Shown: positions 35,221 to 45,530 of the stretch, piece by piece
How positions within the stretch are numbered: the stretch's first letter is position 1
How the letters are laid out: each line of letters begins with the position of its first letter
Assembly (NCBI RefSeq): GCF_011440305.1
Contig: NZ_JAAOIW010000021.1
Location: 1-64,000 of the forward strand
Source: Paenibacillus agricola
Lineage (GTDB): Bacteria > Bacillota > Bacilli > Paenibacillales > NBRC-103111
DNA length: 64,000 bases
Direction of reading: 5' to 3'
Notes under the pieces: generated by a model
Seen by the model: the letters and a program-made list of their open reading frames with translations, nothing else
What the model was told of the DNA's origin: nothing
Databases searched by the model: none
Program-made: the position numbers and the translations under genes

Positions 35221-35380
35221 CATGAATAGAGGGAGATCGTCTTATATGGAAATAAGCTTGAGTATTCTCCATATAGAGCGATTTTTGCGTTCTAAATGCT
35301 TCACGCCTTGACCAGCCACACTTTCAGTGAGGGTACGATATCCTTAGTTTGCATCATCCTTTTTATAGATGGAGGCGTCT

Positions 35381-37708
35381 ATGGCTAATTGGATTAACCA
35401 TGCGTTCCGAATATTAGTTCTCGGTAAAGGGGACCGTATCGGAAAGTATTGGCAGCGCTTTATTTGGGTGGGGTGTCTTTCGGTATGTATTCCGATTGTG
35501 GTGGCAGGTATTATCTATTATCAAATCTCCATGGAGCGTACGAAGGAGCAAATTATTAATGAAAGTAACTCCTCCCTAGTATTATCGAAAGACCGGACAG
35601 AACGCATGCTGCAGAATATTGAAAAGGAGTCGCTTGAACTTGCCGCAGATAACATCATTAATGATGTATTCGCTAACCGGGTCATCGATCATCCATTGAT
35701 CTGGCATCTGGATTTCTTGAGGAAAATAGCCCGTACCAAGAACGCTAATGATTTAATCGGAGAAATTTATTACTTTAGCAACCTGGAAGATATCGTTTTG
35801 TCGAATAATTACGGATCTATCGAGCTCGATGCGTATAAATATAAAATAGATGTTGAGCTACTTATGAACGATAGTAGTTTAACGAAGTGGACTTATTTAC
35901 CTTCGAGCCAAGATGAAGGCTTTATTACGTTTTTTAGAAAAATACCTGTTGCTGCTAGCAGCACCACACAGGGCATTCTTGCTTTTCAAGTCCATACTTC
36001 CAACGTTATCCGGTTCATGCCTGAGCATACATCCGTTATACCGAATGGAAAGGAGCTCATATTCGTCAGCTACCCTTATGAGAGCAGGCCTATATCCGAA
36101 CTCACAGGGGGATCTGCCAAACCATTTGATCCATTAGCTGCTTATCAAAAAAATATATCAACCCAAAGCATCGACAATTTCTATACGAAGGATCCGTCCG
36201 GACAAATCATGTATATTTCATTTATGAAAGGAATGTTCGGCCGAACCTTCATATCGGTAATTCCTGAGCAATTGATTGCCAACCGGCTTTTATGGATTCG
36301 AATCATTACGATAGTGACGATTGTATTTTTCATTATTTTAGCGTTGATTTTCACTTATTTTAATGCGAAGAGAGCCTATAATCCCATCGAGCGTTTGATC
36401 AAACACAGTAAATTGCTGGGCGCGGGCAGGGTCCAAGCGAATGAGGATGAAATTGATTACATTCGTGCTTGTTTGGACTACTTGAGTAAAGAAACCCAGG
36501 AGTTGGGAAGTTACATGGATAAGGTTCAGCCTACACTTCGCGAGAGGTGCTTGCAGCAGCTGGTTAATGGCGATTATTTCCTGAGCGGTTCTTTGGTTCA
36601 GGATTGTGAAACCTATGGACTGGCGATCAGGTCCACGTATATGGTTATGATTGTAGAGGTTGCCAATCTGGTGAGAGAAACCCGTTTTCTGCCTGGTGAT
36701 AATCCGATCATCGCTTTCGCTGTGTCCAATGTCATTCAGGAGCTGCTAGACAAAAATCTTGATTTAAAAGGCTATGTGTTCCCCTATCAGGGTAAAGGTA
36801 TTGGCATGCTGCAATGGGATGAGGATGTGGAGCAAGCAAGGCTGCCGCAAAGAATGATTGAATTTGCTCAATCCGTTTGCGATGCTTTAAAAGCTTTTCT
36901 TTCTTTTGAGGTTACTGTAGGGATAGGGCGGTGCTACTCCAATATCGCAGACGCTCCCGTTTCCTATAAAGAAGCGGAGGTTGCGCTCCAGTACCGAATT
37001 TATCAGGATACGGCTGCGGTCCTCTATATTGAAGATTTGGAAAACTCCAAGACACGGGCTGTGTTCCGTTATCCCCGTGAACTTGAAGGCACTATTATTG
37101 ATTCATTATCAGAGGGAGAATTAAATCAGGCGGAGCAGTCGTTAGAAGGGTTTACCAAAGCTCTGCAGCTTTCACAATCGGTCCATTTTATACGTCAGAG
37201 CTATTCGGTACTCTTGTCTGCTGTTATTACTTCCTTGGAGAAACAAGGTGGGAATATTCTGGATATTCTGGAGCATAATCTGTTCGGTCAGTTGGAAAGC
37301 AAGCAAACCTCAAGGGACATCATGGATTGGTTCAAGGTTGTGCTGTTCCCGCTTCATAAGAAGCTGACGGAGAATTCACTTAAGGATGCCGGACAATCCG
37401 CTATTCTGAAGGTATGCCAGTATATCAGGGAAAATTGTAAAGGAGATCTTTCTTTGGTTCAATGCGCTGAATTGGTCGGTATGAGCCCTTCTTATGTCAG
37501 CAGGCTTTTTAAAAAGGAAATGGGCATCAACTTCTTGGATTTTATTGTGGAATGTAAGGTGGAGGAAGCGAAAAGACTGCTTCTTGAAACGGATCAAACC
37601 ATTAGTGAAATTGCCACGATCATGGGCTATTCCGAGCGACAATTAATTCGCATATTTCAACGCAATATTCAATTGACGCCTACCATGTTTAGAGCAACAT
37701 ACCGATAA
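35381..37708 (+). CDS. Membrane-bound AraC-family transcriptional regulator
   Basis: I start it at ATG 35381, five bases after GGAGG. The in-frame ATG 35369 precedes that site. The 775-residue protein has one helix near residues 25-45, an extracellular sensor of about 250 residues, and a second helix near 300-325 (IITIVTIVFFIILALIFTYF). A cytoplasmic middle region leads to a C-terminal AraC HTH pair (LSLVQCAELVGMSPSYVSRL and ISEIATIMGYSERQLIRIFQ). This one-component type regulates adjacent lpl-type importer operons in Paenibacillaceae. Confidence 0.88.
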   Translation: MANWINHAFRILVLGKGDRIGKYWQRFIWVGCLSVCIPIVVAGIIYYQISMERTKEQIINESNSSLVLSKDRTERMLQNIEKESLELAADNIINDVFANRVIDHPLIWHLDFLRKIARTKNANDLIGEIYYFSNLEDIVLSNNYGSIELDAYKYKIDVELLMNDSSLTKWTYLPSSQDEGFITFFRKIPVAASSTTQGILAFQVHTSNVIRFMPEHTSVIPNGKELIFVSYPYESRPISELTGGSAKPFDPLAAYQKNISTQSIDNFYTKDPSGQIMYISFMKGMFGRTFISVIPEQLIANRLLWIRIITIVTIVFFIILALIFTYFNAKRAYNPIERLIKHSKLLGAGRVQANEDEIDYIRACLDYLSKETQELGSYMDKVQPTLRERCLQQLVNGDYFLSGSLVQDCETYGLAIRSTYMVMIVEVANLVRETRFLPGDNPIIAFAVSNVIQELLDKNLDLKGYVFPYQGKGIGMLQWDEDVEQARLPQRMIEFAQSVCDALKAFLSFEVTVGIGRCYSNIADAPVSYKEAEVALQYRIYQDTAAVLYIEDLENSKTRAVFRYPRELEGTIIDSLSEGELNQAEQSLEGFTKALQLSQSVHFIRQSYSVLLSAVITSLEKQGGNILDILEHNLFGQLESKQTSRDIMDWFKVVLFPLHKKLTENSLKDAGQSAILKVCQYIRENCKGDLSLVQCAELVGMSPSYVSRLFKKEMGINFLDFIVECKVEEAKRLLLETDQTISEIATIMGYSERQLIRIFQRNIQLTPTMFRATYR

Positions 37709-37771
37709 GGTTATGGAGATCTAAGTGCTGTAAACAGGCTAGATCAGGCCGAGGCCGATATAGGATCAAGG

Positions 37772-37808
37772 GATGGCTTCTGCATTTTTCAGGAGCCATC
37801 TTGTTGTT
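37772..37808 (+). terminator. Rho-independent terminator after the AraC regulator
   Basis: GATGGCTTCTG (37772-37782) pairs with CAGGAGCCATC (37790-37800) around a CATTTTT loop, followed by TTGTTGTT. Confidence 0.75.
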
Positions 37809-37985
37809 GTTCCCTGATATCATCATCCCAAACAACAGGTTGCGTAATCACTAATCAACTGACATTTTTTGTCCAATCTGCATTAGAATGCCGTATTCAA
37901 GAAATGTCAGTTTATTTGTTAATGAAAACCTGTTAACAATGGAGGCATAAGGTAGATCTACTACAAATGAGAGAGAGGTGAATAA

Positions 37986-38948
37986 ATGATGGATTCTGCA
38001 AGAGCCGCAACCATAGTCAAAGCTTCTAAACCATCTGGTTATTGGTATCGATTGGGGATCCGCATGCTGCAGCACAAATATATGTATATGCTCGCGCTGC
38101 CTGGAATTCTGTATTTTATTCTGTTTAAGTTGGTTCCGTTGTTAGGCTTAATGCTCGCTTTTAAAGACTATAATCCTTTTAGTGGTTTTGTAGGAAGTAA
38201 ATGGGTTGGCTTGATGCATTTCAAGGAGTTGTTCGCCGACAATAATTTTTATATGATGCTTCGGAATACGTTTGCGATCAATATCTTCGGTCTTGTTTTT
38301 ATGTTCCCGCTGCCTATTGTACTGGCATTAATGCTGAATGAAGTTCGTCATGAGGTCTTTAAGCGTATTAACCAATCTATTGTTTATTTGCCGCATTTTT
38401 TGTCCTGGGTAGTTGTTGCGAGCATGACATTTTTTATCCTTTCTACAGACGTCGGTATTGTGAATAAGCTGATCACTGAATCGGGTCGTGAAAGCGTTGC
38501 CTTTTTATCTAACCCGAATTATTTTTGGGGATTAATTACGGTTCAGAACATGTGGAAGGAAGCGGGCTGGGGAACCATCATTTTTCTGGCTGCTATGGCT
38601 GGTGTAGACCCGCAAAGATATGAGGCGGCTGTAGTGGACGGTGCGAACCGCTGGCGGCAAATCTGGCACATTACGCTTCCTGCCATTCGGCCTACGATCT
38701 TCATTTTACTTATTTTGCGACTGGGTCACATGGCAGATGTAGGCTTTGAACAGGTGCTGTTGATGATGAATCCGCTGGTCTCCTCGTTAGCGGAGGTTTT
38801 TGACACCTACGCGTATACTCAAGGTATTTTGAGAGGGCAGATTAGCACGGGTGTAACGGTAGGGATGTTTAAAGGAGTAGTTGGATTTGTGCTCGTATTG
38901 GTTTCCAATTATGTCGTTAAAAAGCTCGGTCACGAAGGAATCTATTAA
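37986..38948 (+). CDS. LplB-type ABC transporter permease
   Basis: A 320-residue protein starting at ATG behind GAGAGGTG. Features are the LplB-like start MYMLALPGILYFILFKLVPL, six helices, and the EAA loop EAAVVDGANRWRQIWHITLP. It forms the importer channel with the next gene and receives substrate from the lipoprotein encoded third. No ATPase gene is nearby. Confidence 0.9.
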   Translation: MMDSARAATIVKASKPSGYWYRLGIRMLQHKYMYMLALPGILYFILFKLVPLLGLMLAFKDYNPFSGFVGSKWVGLMHFKELFADNNFYMMLRNTFAINIFGLVFMFPLPIVLALMLNEVRHEVFKRINQSIVYLPHFLSWVVVASMTFFILSTDVGIVNKLITESGRESVAFLSNPNYFWGLITVQNMWKEAGWGTIIFLAAMAGVDPQRYEAAVVDGANRWRQIWHITLPAIRPTIFILLILRLGHMADVGFEQVLLMMNPLVSSLAEVFDTYAYTQGILRGQISTGVTVGMFKGVVGFVLVLVSNYVVKKLGHEGIY

Positions 38949-38969
38949 TACAGGGAGGGGGGGATTGGA

Positions 38970-39845
38970 ATGAGCTTTGTATCGCGCAAAGGGCTGACAT
39001 TGTTTGATTATGTCAATTACACGCTGTTAGCTTTGATTTCACTGATTTGCGTATTTCCCTTTATTTATGTATTCAGCGTGTCCTTTACGGATCCGCAGGT
39101 ATATGTTCCGTTGGAATTTTATTTATTTCCAGAAAAATGGTCGCTTTCCGCTTATAAATACATTTTATCGACCAATAGCTTCATAAATGCGCTGAAAAGC
39201 ACAACGTTTATCACGGTGGTGGGCACGATCCTCAACCTGATCGTATCCTTCTCATTGGCTTATGCATTGACCAAAAAAACGATGCCAGGACGCGGAGCTA
39301 TGCTGGGTTGTGTCATATTTACCCTCGTTTTTAGTGCCGGTATTGTCCCGAACTATATTCTGGTCAAAGAACTCGGATTGCTTAATTCCTATTGGGCTTT
39401 GATCTGGCCGGCACTTACCAACGCTTGGAGCCTGATTGTGATCAAAAGCTTTCTGGAGTCACTGCCTCCCGAGCTGGAGGAATCTGCAAAAATCGATGGT
39501 TCCTCGGATCTCGGAGTGTTTTTGCGGATTGTTATTCCACTCTCTTTGCCTGCTATCGCGGCGTTTACTTTGTTTTTCGCCGTTTCCCATTGGAATACCT
39601 ATTTTAACGCGTTGATCTATATCTCAGATTCGAAGAAGTGGACACTGCAGGTATTGGTGAAATCGTTGGTTATCGATTCGGATGCTACCGGTATTAGTGG
39701 ATCGTCTGGTGATGATCGGATGGTGCCGCAGGAAACGATTCGGATGGCTTCCATTATGCTCGCGATGGCGCCGATTCTGGTGATCTATCCATTCCTACAG
39801 AAGCATTTTGCCAAAGGCGTTATGCTGGGTTCTGTCAAGGGATAG
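38970..39845 (+). CDS. LplC-type ABC transporter permease
   Basis: A 291-residue protein behind GGGAGGGGGG. It has the LplC-type start FDYVNYTLLALISLICVFPF, a C-terminal ...FAKGVMLGSVKG tail and the EAA loop EESAKIDGSSDLGVFLRIVI. The partner permease ends 21 bases upstream. Confidence 0.9.
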   Translation: MSFVSRKGLTLFDYVNYTLLALISLICVFPFIYVFSVSFTDPQVYVPLEFYLFPEKWSLSAYKYILSTNSFINALKSTTFITVVGTILNLIVSFSLAYALTKKTMPGRGAMLGCVIFTLVFSAGIVPNYILVKELGLLNSYWALIWPALTNAWSLIVIKSFLESLPPELEESAKIDGSSDLGVFLRIVIPLSLPAIAAFTLFFAVSHWNTYFNALIYISDSKKWTLQVLVKSLVIDSDATGISGSSGDDRMVPQETIRMASIMLAMAPILVIYPFLQKHFAKGVMLGSVKG

Positions 39846-40007
39846 TCGGGTTGGTCACTGTTTATCAGGAGCTTGGCTTTATGAAAGGGGGTGGTCGCTT
39901 CCAACCAGACACGACAGAGCGTAAGGGGATTCTGCTCGGAAGAAAGTAAAGCAGTATAAAGGCGTTTCACGAACAGATGATGTAAATAAAATTTCAGGAG
40001 GGTTCGT

Positions 40008-41567
40008 ATGTTGTCAAACCAACGGTGGAAGAAAAGAGCGAATTTGTCTGTAACCGTTAGTTGGTTATTGGCCGTTATGGTGAGCGGCTGCTCAGCAACT
40101 AATAATGTGGTTCAAGATAGTGGAAGCGGAAGTGCGGATAAGGATAAACCCGCCCAAGCTGCCCCTAACGCTGGAAAACCTCTCGAGCTCCAAATATTCG
40201 GCGGACTATACAATGAGATGCCTGACATGAATAATGCATATTGGACTGAATTTCAAAAACGTATGAATGTAAAGCTGGATGCAAACTGGGTGCCTTCCGG
40301 TGACGTGATCACCAAGCTGGATCTGGTTCTTGCCTCTGGAGATATTCCTGAAATTATCGCTTACCCGAACCAAGGATTAACTGCGTCCATGATTAACGCT
40401 GTTCGGAACGGGGCGTTTTGGGATTTGACTCCTTTCTTGGGAGATATGAGCCAATATCCAAATCTCAAAAACAATACTCCGCCTAACTGGACGAAATATT
40501 TATCCGTGGATGGTAAAATCTATGGGCTACCTCGTTCCAGATCCTTAATCGATAGCTCCATCAACATTCGGAAAGATTGGTTAGATAAGCTGGGTTTAGC
40601 GGTGCCGACCACAATTGAGGAATACCAGAATGCACTTAAGCAGATTGTGAACGGAGACCCGGATGGCAACGGTAAAAAAGATACCATGGGCTTGATCGGA
40701 ATTAACGAAGGGACAAGTTCGTTTGCGGCAGCATTTGGTGCATTTGCCCCGAATTACGATAGCGATGGCGGTCTGATCTGGCATCAATTGACGAACCCGT
40801 ATACGGATATGGTCGGTTGGTTCAGACAGCTTTATCAAGAGGGAAGCTTGCCGAAGGAATTTATGGCGATGAAAAGAACCCAGATGGAAGAAGCTATAGG
40901 GACAGGAAAAGCCGCAACTTACATTCGCAGCACCCGCTATCATTACGATTTTGAAATGCAGGCCAAAAAGGTACAGCCTGATGCCAAAGTGATTGCTCTG
41001 CCTCCTTTAAAGGGACCTGGCGGTTATGCAGCCGATTTGTCAACAGGGGTTAACGGCGGTATTTACATTTCGAAGAAGGTGCCAGAAGCCAAGGTTAAAC
41101 AAATGCTGAAATATTTTGATGAAACAGCTTCCCAAGAGATGACCGATTTTGGATACAGCGGAGTGGAAGGCGTCCATTACAAGCTGGTCAATGGCGAAAA
41201 GGTTCCTACAGAGCTCTCCATAAAAGAAGTGAATACAACCAGTTTAGGAGCGTCCGTATTGGCTTATGTTAAGTGGGGGAAGGTCGACAATCCGGGAGCA
41301 CCTAAGGAATACAATGCGGACAAAAGAAATCAAGTCGCCGAATATGAAAAGGTGGGTGTGTACAACATCTTTACTTGGTTGATATCGGATACTTGGCTCA
41401 AAACCTGGACTAAACACTCAACAGAATGGGAATCTATGATGACGAAAGCGATTGTCGGACAAATTTCCATGGATGAATACAAAGCCTACGTCAACAAATT
41501 GAACAATTCGCCGGAATTTAAACAAGCTTATAAAGAATTCGCTCAAGCCTACAGCTACTACAAATAA
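40008..41567 (+). CDS. LplA-type solute-binding lipoprotein
   Basis: A 519-residue protein starting at ATG behind CAGGAGGG. Lipobox VMVSGC near residue 29, then a Ser/Gly/Asp linker. The mature part (NAYWTEFQKRMNVKLDANWV, INIRKDWLDKLGLAVPTTIE, NGDPDGNGKKDTMGLIG) is the long family-1 binding protein type used by lpl importers. DPDGNGKKD may bind calcium. It probably binds a polysaccharide-derived oligomer that the following hydrolase acts on. Confidence 0.9.
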   Translation: MLSNQRWKKRANLSVTVSWLLAVMVSGCSATNNVVQDSGSGSADKDKPAQAAPNAGKPLELQIFGGLYNEMPDMNNAYWTEFQKRMNVKLDANWVPSGDVITKLDLVLASGDIPEIIAYPNQGLTASMINAVRNGAFWDLTPFLGDMSQYPNLKNNTPPNWTKYLSVDGKIYGLPRSRSLIDSSINIRKDWLDKLGLAVPTTIEEYQNALKQIVNGDPDGNGKKDTMGLIGINEGTSSFAAAFGAFAPNYDSDGGLIWHQLTNPYTDMVGWFRQLYQEGSLPKEFMAMKRTQMEEAIGTGKAATYIRSTRYHYDFEMQAKKVQPDAKVIALPPLKGPGGYAADLSTGVNGGIYISKKVPEAKVKQMLKYFDETASQEMTDFGYSGVEGVHYKLVNGEKVPTELSIKEVNTTSLGASVLAYVKWGKVDNPGAPKEYNADKRNQVAEYEKVGVYNIFTWLISDTWLKTWTKHSTEWESMMTKAIVGQISMDEYKAYVNKLNNSPEFKQAYKEFAQAYSYYK

Positions 41568-41587
41568 ACTAATTTGGAGGTTTACCC

Positions 41588-42415
41588 ATGCACACATCAT
41601 GCCTGCAATACAGCTTAACCGACGAGGAACGCCGGATATTTGACGAAACCGGCTATTTAATTATCGAGGATGCGCTCTCGGCAGAGCAGGTCAAGGAGCT
41701 TACTGAACAGGTAGACCTGATCAGCGAACGCAAAAAAAATGAAGGTCAAGATCCTAATAAAGCGATGTTTTACACCGATTTCATCAAGGATCACCAGCTT
41801 TTCATGGATCTGGTCGATTATCATAAAATTCTTCCGAAGGTTTGGGGGGTTTTGGGCTGGAATATTTATATGTACCATACGCATATGATCGTTACGCCTC
41901 CGTCGGGGCAGGAAAAAAGCGATAAGACCTTTGGCTGGCATCAGGACAGCGGAAGGGTTAATATGGAAATAGAGTCGCATCCGCGTCCTCGACTTTCTTT
42001 GAAGGTAGCTTACTTCTTATCTGACTTATCCGAACCAGGACGCGGTAACTTTTGGATCGTACCAAACAGCCATCTAACGGATCATATGCCCTTATCTGAA
42101 ACTGGAACTGGTCAGCCTGAAGGCGCCATTCCTGTTGTTGTTAAACCGGGGACGGCTGTGTTTTTTGATCGACGCCTGTGGCATGCGGCCAGCACGAACT
42201 GGTCAGATGTGACACGTAAGGTGCTGTTCTACGGGTATGGCTACCGGTGGATTCGCAGAAAGGACGATATGACGATGGATGGTCTTCTGGAGAAATCAGA
42301 CCCTATCCGCCGACAAATGCTTGGCGACGGGTTGAGCTGCAATGGATATTATACACCTACGGAAGAAGATGTGCCTCTGAAGGTATGGATGAGGGAGCAG
42401 GGGTTGACGGTGTAA
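41588..42415 (+). CDS. Phytanoyl-CoA dioxygenase-family (Fe(II)/2-oxoglutarate) protein
   Basis: A 275-residue protein behind TTGGAGG, 20 bases after the binding protein. The iron ligands are His and Asp in FGWHQDSGRVN and the distal His in RRLWHAASTN. Nearby KPGTAVFFD fits the double-stranded beta-helix fold. Bacterial relatives hydroxylate or demethylate diverse small molecules. Its position between an importer and a glycoside hydrolase suggests modification of a sugar or glycoside, which is an inference. Confidence 0.85.
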   Translation: MHTSCLQYSLTDEERRIFDETGYLIIEDALSAEQVKELTEQVDLISERKKNEGQDPNKAMFYTDFIKDHQLFMDLVDYHKILPKVWGVLGWNIYMYHTHMIVTPPSGQEKSDKTFGWHQDSGRVNMEIESHPRPRLSLKVAYFLSDLSEPGRGNFWIVPNSHLTDHMPLSETGTGQPEGAIPVVVKPGTAVFFDRRLWHAASTNWSDVTRKVLFYGYGYRWIRRKDDMTMDGLLEKSDPIRRQMLGDGLSCNGYYTPTEEDVPLKVWMREQGLTV

Positions 42416-42485
42416 ACGTCAACCCCGCCGATCCTGATCGTAAATCCATTTTTGCAAATATTTTACCAAAGGAGAGGTACGTTGT

Positions 42486-44627
42486 ATGAACAAGGAACAA
42501 GCTGCTAACAGCCCGTGGTACAAACGAACTGTCCGCTGGGGACAAACCAATCTAACGGAAATGGACCCGATCCACTGTGACATGGAGTGGTGGAGAGGCT
42601 ACTGGCACCAAAACCGGGTCCAGGGCATCATCGTAAACGCAGGCGGTATTGTGGCTTATTATCCTAGCTCTTTCGAGCTGCATTACCGAGCAGAAGGATT
42701 AGGGGATCGTGATCTATTAGGGGATTTCGTAACGGCGGGGAGACAAGATGGTTTGGCCATTCTAGCCAGAATGGATATTAATCGGGCAACACAGGACTTC
42801 TATGATGCCCATCCGGACTGGTTTGTCGTTAATTCCGCGGGTGTACCCCATAAGGTCGACGGACGTTATTTCTCCTGCATCAACAGTGACTATTACAAGC
42901 GCTACATCCCAGAAATATTGAAAGAGATTATAACGAAATACCAACCCGATGGTTTTACTGATAACAGCTGGACAGGGGTATCGCGTCAGATCATTTGTCA
43001 TTGTGAGAACTGCAAGAAGAAATTTAAAGCGGAAGTATCTGGAGCCGATCTCCCTGTTGCTGCTGACTGGAATGATCCTATTTATTTAAAATGGATCAAA
43101 TGGAGCTACAAATGCCGGATCGAGAATTGGGATCTGTTTAATGACATTACCAAGGAGTTTGGCGGTCCTGATTGTTTGTGGTTAGGGATGGTCAATGCGA
43201 ATCCAGTGGGTGGTCATAGCTCCTTCTGCGACTTGAAGGAAGTCGGAGAGCGCTCACAAATCGTCATGTGCGACCATCAATCGAGGGACGCACTGAACGG
43301 ATTTGAGCAGAATAGCCTCAATGGCAGCCTGCTGCATGGACTGGCCGGCTGGGATAAAATCATTCCTGAAAGTATGGCTAATTATATCCGCGGCGTTCGA
43401 AGCTTTCGTTTGGGCAGCAACCCGCCCAAGGAAACGCAGCTATGGGTGATCGAGGGCATGGCCGGAGGTATTTCCCCTTGGTACCATCATATCGGAGCTG
43501 TCCATGAGGATCGCCGCCAATTTGCTAACCTTCCGCCCCTCATGCAGTGGCACGAGAAGAATGAACAATATTTATACAATCGGCTGCCTGTGGCCAATGT
43601 CGGCTTAATCTGGAGTCAGGATAATACCGAATTTTATGGGCGCGGCGCTGCAGAGGAGAAAGTCTCCTTACCCTGGCATGGCTTCGTCCGGGCATTAACA
43701 CGTGCCCGTATTCCATTCGTACCCGTCCATGCAGACCATGTCGCCAAGGAAGCCGCTCAATTAGATGTGCTGATTTTACCTGATCTTGCGGTGTTTACCG
43801 ATACTCAGTGCCAGGCCATTCGTGATTTTGTCGAAGCAGGAGGGAGTCTGGTCTTCACAGGGGCTTCGGCAACTCTTGACGAGTGGGGAGAGGTGCGAAG
43901 CGAATTTCCATTGGCCTCTATAACCGGTATCAAGCACCAATATGAGATTGAAGGTGCTGTGAAGAACCAAACCTCAGATTGGGCATTTTATGATACGCAC
44001 AATTATTTCAGGCTGCCGGAGCAGCGGCATTCTTCATTAAGTGGATTTGAAGATACGGATATTCTCCCGTTTGGTGGACAGTTCCATCGGGTTGACACTG
44101 GGGAGCAGATGAAAGCGATCGCCACCTACATCCCCGCCTTTCCCATTTATCCACCTGAATTCAGTTGGATGAGAGAGCCGCGGACGGACATTCCAGCGAT
44201 GCTCGTGGGAGAGCACGCATCAGGAGGACGCATTTATTACTTCGCGGGTGACGTGGATCGTTGTTACGGACGCACGCATCTACCAGATCTCGGTGATTTA
44301 TTGGCCAATGCGGTGAAATGGGCAGCAGCCGACACGCTTCCTCTTCAGGTAGAAGGTCCGGGATATCTGGATTGTAAGCTGTACCGACAAAACGGAAGAT
44401 ACATTCTGCACCTGGTTAATCTTAGCGGAACCAATCAAAGCCCGGGTTATGTAGAGGAGTTCCTGCCGGTAGGTCCGATTGCGGTTTCCGTTAAAGTGGA
44501 AGGACTAGAGCTAAAGCATGCCCATTTGAAAGTAAGTGGAGTAGAGGTGCCGCTTGAAATCAACCAGGGTTGGGCAAGGTTTCAAGTCGCTTCCTTGAAC
44601 GACCATGAAATGATTGTATTGGAGTAG
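42486..44627 (+). CDS. GHL6/GH42-like glycoside hydrolase with trimerisation-type domain
   Basis: A 713-residue cytoplasmic protein behind GGAGAGG. The N-terminal TIM barrel contains DMEWWRGYWHQNRVQGIIVN, LARMDINRATQDFYDAHPDW and KYQPDGFTDNSW with a CHCENCKKKF cysteine cluster, as in hypothetical glycosyl hydrolase family 6. The region from about residue 370 (NVGLIWSQDN, VPVHADHVAKEAAQLDVLIL) resembles the GH42 beta-galactosidase trimerisation domain, and a small beta domain closes the protein. The substrate is unknown. It ends the importer operon. Confidence 0.8.
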   Translation: MNKEQAANSPWYKRTVRWGQTNLTEMDPIHCDMEWWRGYWHQNRVQGIIVNAGGIVAYYPSSFELHYRAEGLGDRDLLGDFVTAGRQDGLAILARMDINRATQDFYDAHPDWFVVNSAGVPHKVDGRYFSCINSDYYKRYIPEILKEIITKYQPDGFTDNSWTGVSRQIICHCENCKKKFKAEVSGADLPVAADWNDPIYLKWIKWSYKCRIENWDLFNDITKEFGGPDCLWLGMVNANPVGGHSSFCDLKEVGERSQIVMCDHQSRDALNGFEQNSLNGSLLHGLAGWDKIIPESMANYIRGVRSFRLGSNPPKETQLWVIEGMAGGISPWYHHIGAVHEDRRQFANLPPLMQWHEKNEQYLYNRLPVANVGLIWSQDNTEFYGRGAAEEKVSLPWHGFVRALTRARIPFVPVHADHVAKEAAQLDVLILPDLAVFTDTQCQAIRDFVEAGGSLVFTGASATLDEWGEVRSEFPLASITGIKHQYEIEGAVKNQTSDWAFYDTHNYFRLPEQRHSSLSGFEDTDILPFGGQFHRVDTGEQMKAIATYIPAFPIYPPEFSWMREPRTDIPAMLVGEHASGGRIYYFAGDVDRCYGRTHLPDLGDLLANAVKWAAADTLPLQVEGPGYLDCKLYRQNGRYILHLVNLSGTNQSPGYVEEFLPVGPIAVSVKVEGLELKHAHLKVSGVEVPLEINQGWARFQVASLNDHEMIVLE

Positions 44628-44686
44628 AATTAAAGCGATGAATTCATTCCTTCCACTTAACCAGTCGGCAGGATGATCCATAAAAT

Positions 44687-44730
44687 GGAAGATTGGGACT
44701 GCGTTTAACGTTCCGATTTTCCGTTTTTTT
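44687..44730 (+). terminator. Rho-independent terminator closing the lpl-type operon
   Basis: GGAAGATTGGGAC (44687-44699) pairs with GTTCCGATTTTCC (44710-44722), using several G-U pairs, and is followed by GTTTTTTT. Confidence 0.75.
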
Positions 44731-44825
44731 GGTATTATTCACTCCCTTGGGGTGACGACATAGAAGAGGGTAGGGTTGCTGCTCAGATAATCAGTGAAAA
44801 AATATCTTACTTAAAAAGCAGGTTC

Positions 44826-45266
44826 TTGCATCATTCTAAAACAGAACCCATAACGCAAAATAGAATAAATCAGCTTTACTGGATAATTGACAAAATTACA
44901 GTGAATTTCAGCTTCAACTTTTTCGGACAATGGTTACAGCAAGCAGGGAAAGGGGTTTGTGAAGTCAGAGTACCTAACTGGCATCAAATAAATCAAATGG
45001 TTGAATGCAGTTTTCCGCAAATGGCATTTAATTATAGTGTGGCTCCAGGTGATGGCACTCTAATTGAATGCTATTTCAAACCTGAAACCACAGAGCCCTT
45101 TAAATACAAGTGTCTGTTTATAACTGGGGCATCAAAACATGCACTTCGCAAAATGAAATCGTATACTCCACCAGCAGTGGCTATGATGGTGTATAATAAC
45201 CCCACTGAGCAGAATAAAGAACTGCAGCGATATGTCGATAAGTATGTTAGAAAACTACTGACGTAA
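44826..45266 (+). CDS. Hypothetical protein, probably N-terminally truncated
   Basis: The frame is open from about 44733 (YYSLPWGDDIEEGRVAAQII) but has no start codon or ribosome site. The TTG at 44826 is only the first possible start. The product is soluble, with NRINQLYWIIDKITVNFSFN and SVAPGDGTLIECYFKPETTE, and is of unknown family. Since it begins directly after the operon terminator, its true beginning was probably lost. Base composition is lower in GC than the preceding operon. Confidence 0.4.
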   Translation: MHHSKTEPITQNRINQLYWIIDKITVNFSFNFFGQWLQQAGKGVCEVRVPNWHQINQMVECSFPQMAFNYSVAPGDGTLIECYFKPETTEPFKYKCLFITGASKHALRKMKSYTPPAVAMMVYNNPTEQNKELQRYVDKYVRKLLT

Positions 45267-45530
45267 GCGAACTGACATGGTCTCTAGCAGCAAGCAATGA
45301 AGATCGTGAGTTTGGCGGCAGCACCATACATATATAGTTAACTCTATACAAAAGCGCTGCCGGCATTGCGCCAGCAGCTTTATTTTGTTGTAATGAAAGA
45401 GCAGAGAGAAAACTGTACAACTTCTTGTCTTTTATCGATAGTTATTCTTGTCCTCCGACAGCTGGAATTGTCGGAAGTCAACATCATTGTTACATTAAAG
45501 GTGGCGTAATTTGCGGTTTATTTTAGTTAT

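Noticed and set aside
37900-37945. Catabolite-responsive (cre) site TGAAAACCTGTTAACA before the lpl-type operon
   Set aside because: The central bases lack the CG step expected of a cre site, so the match is too weak to report as a feature.
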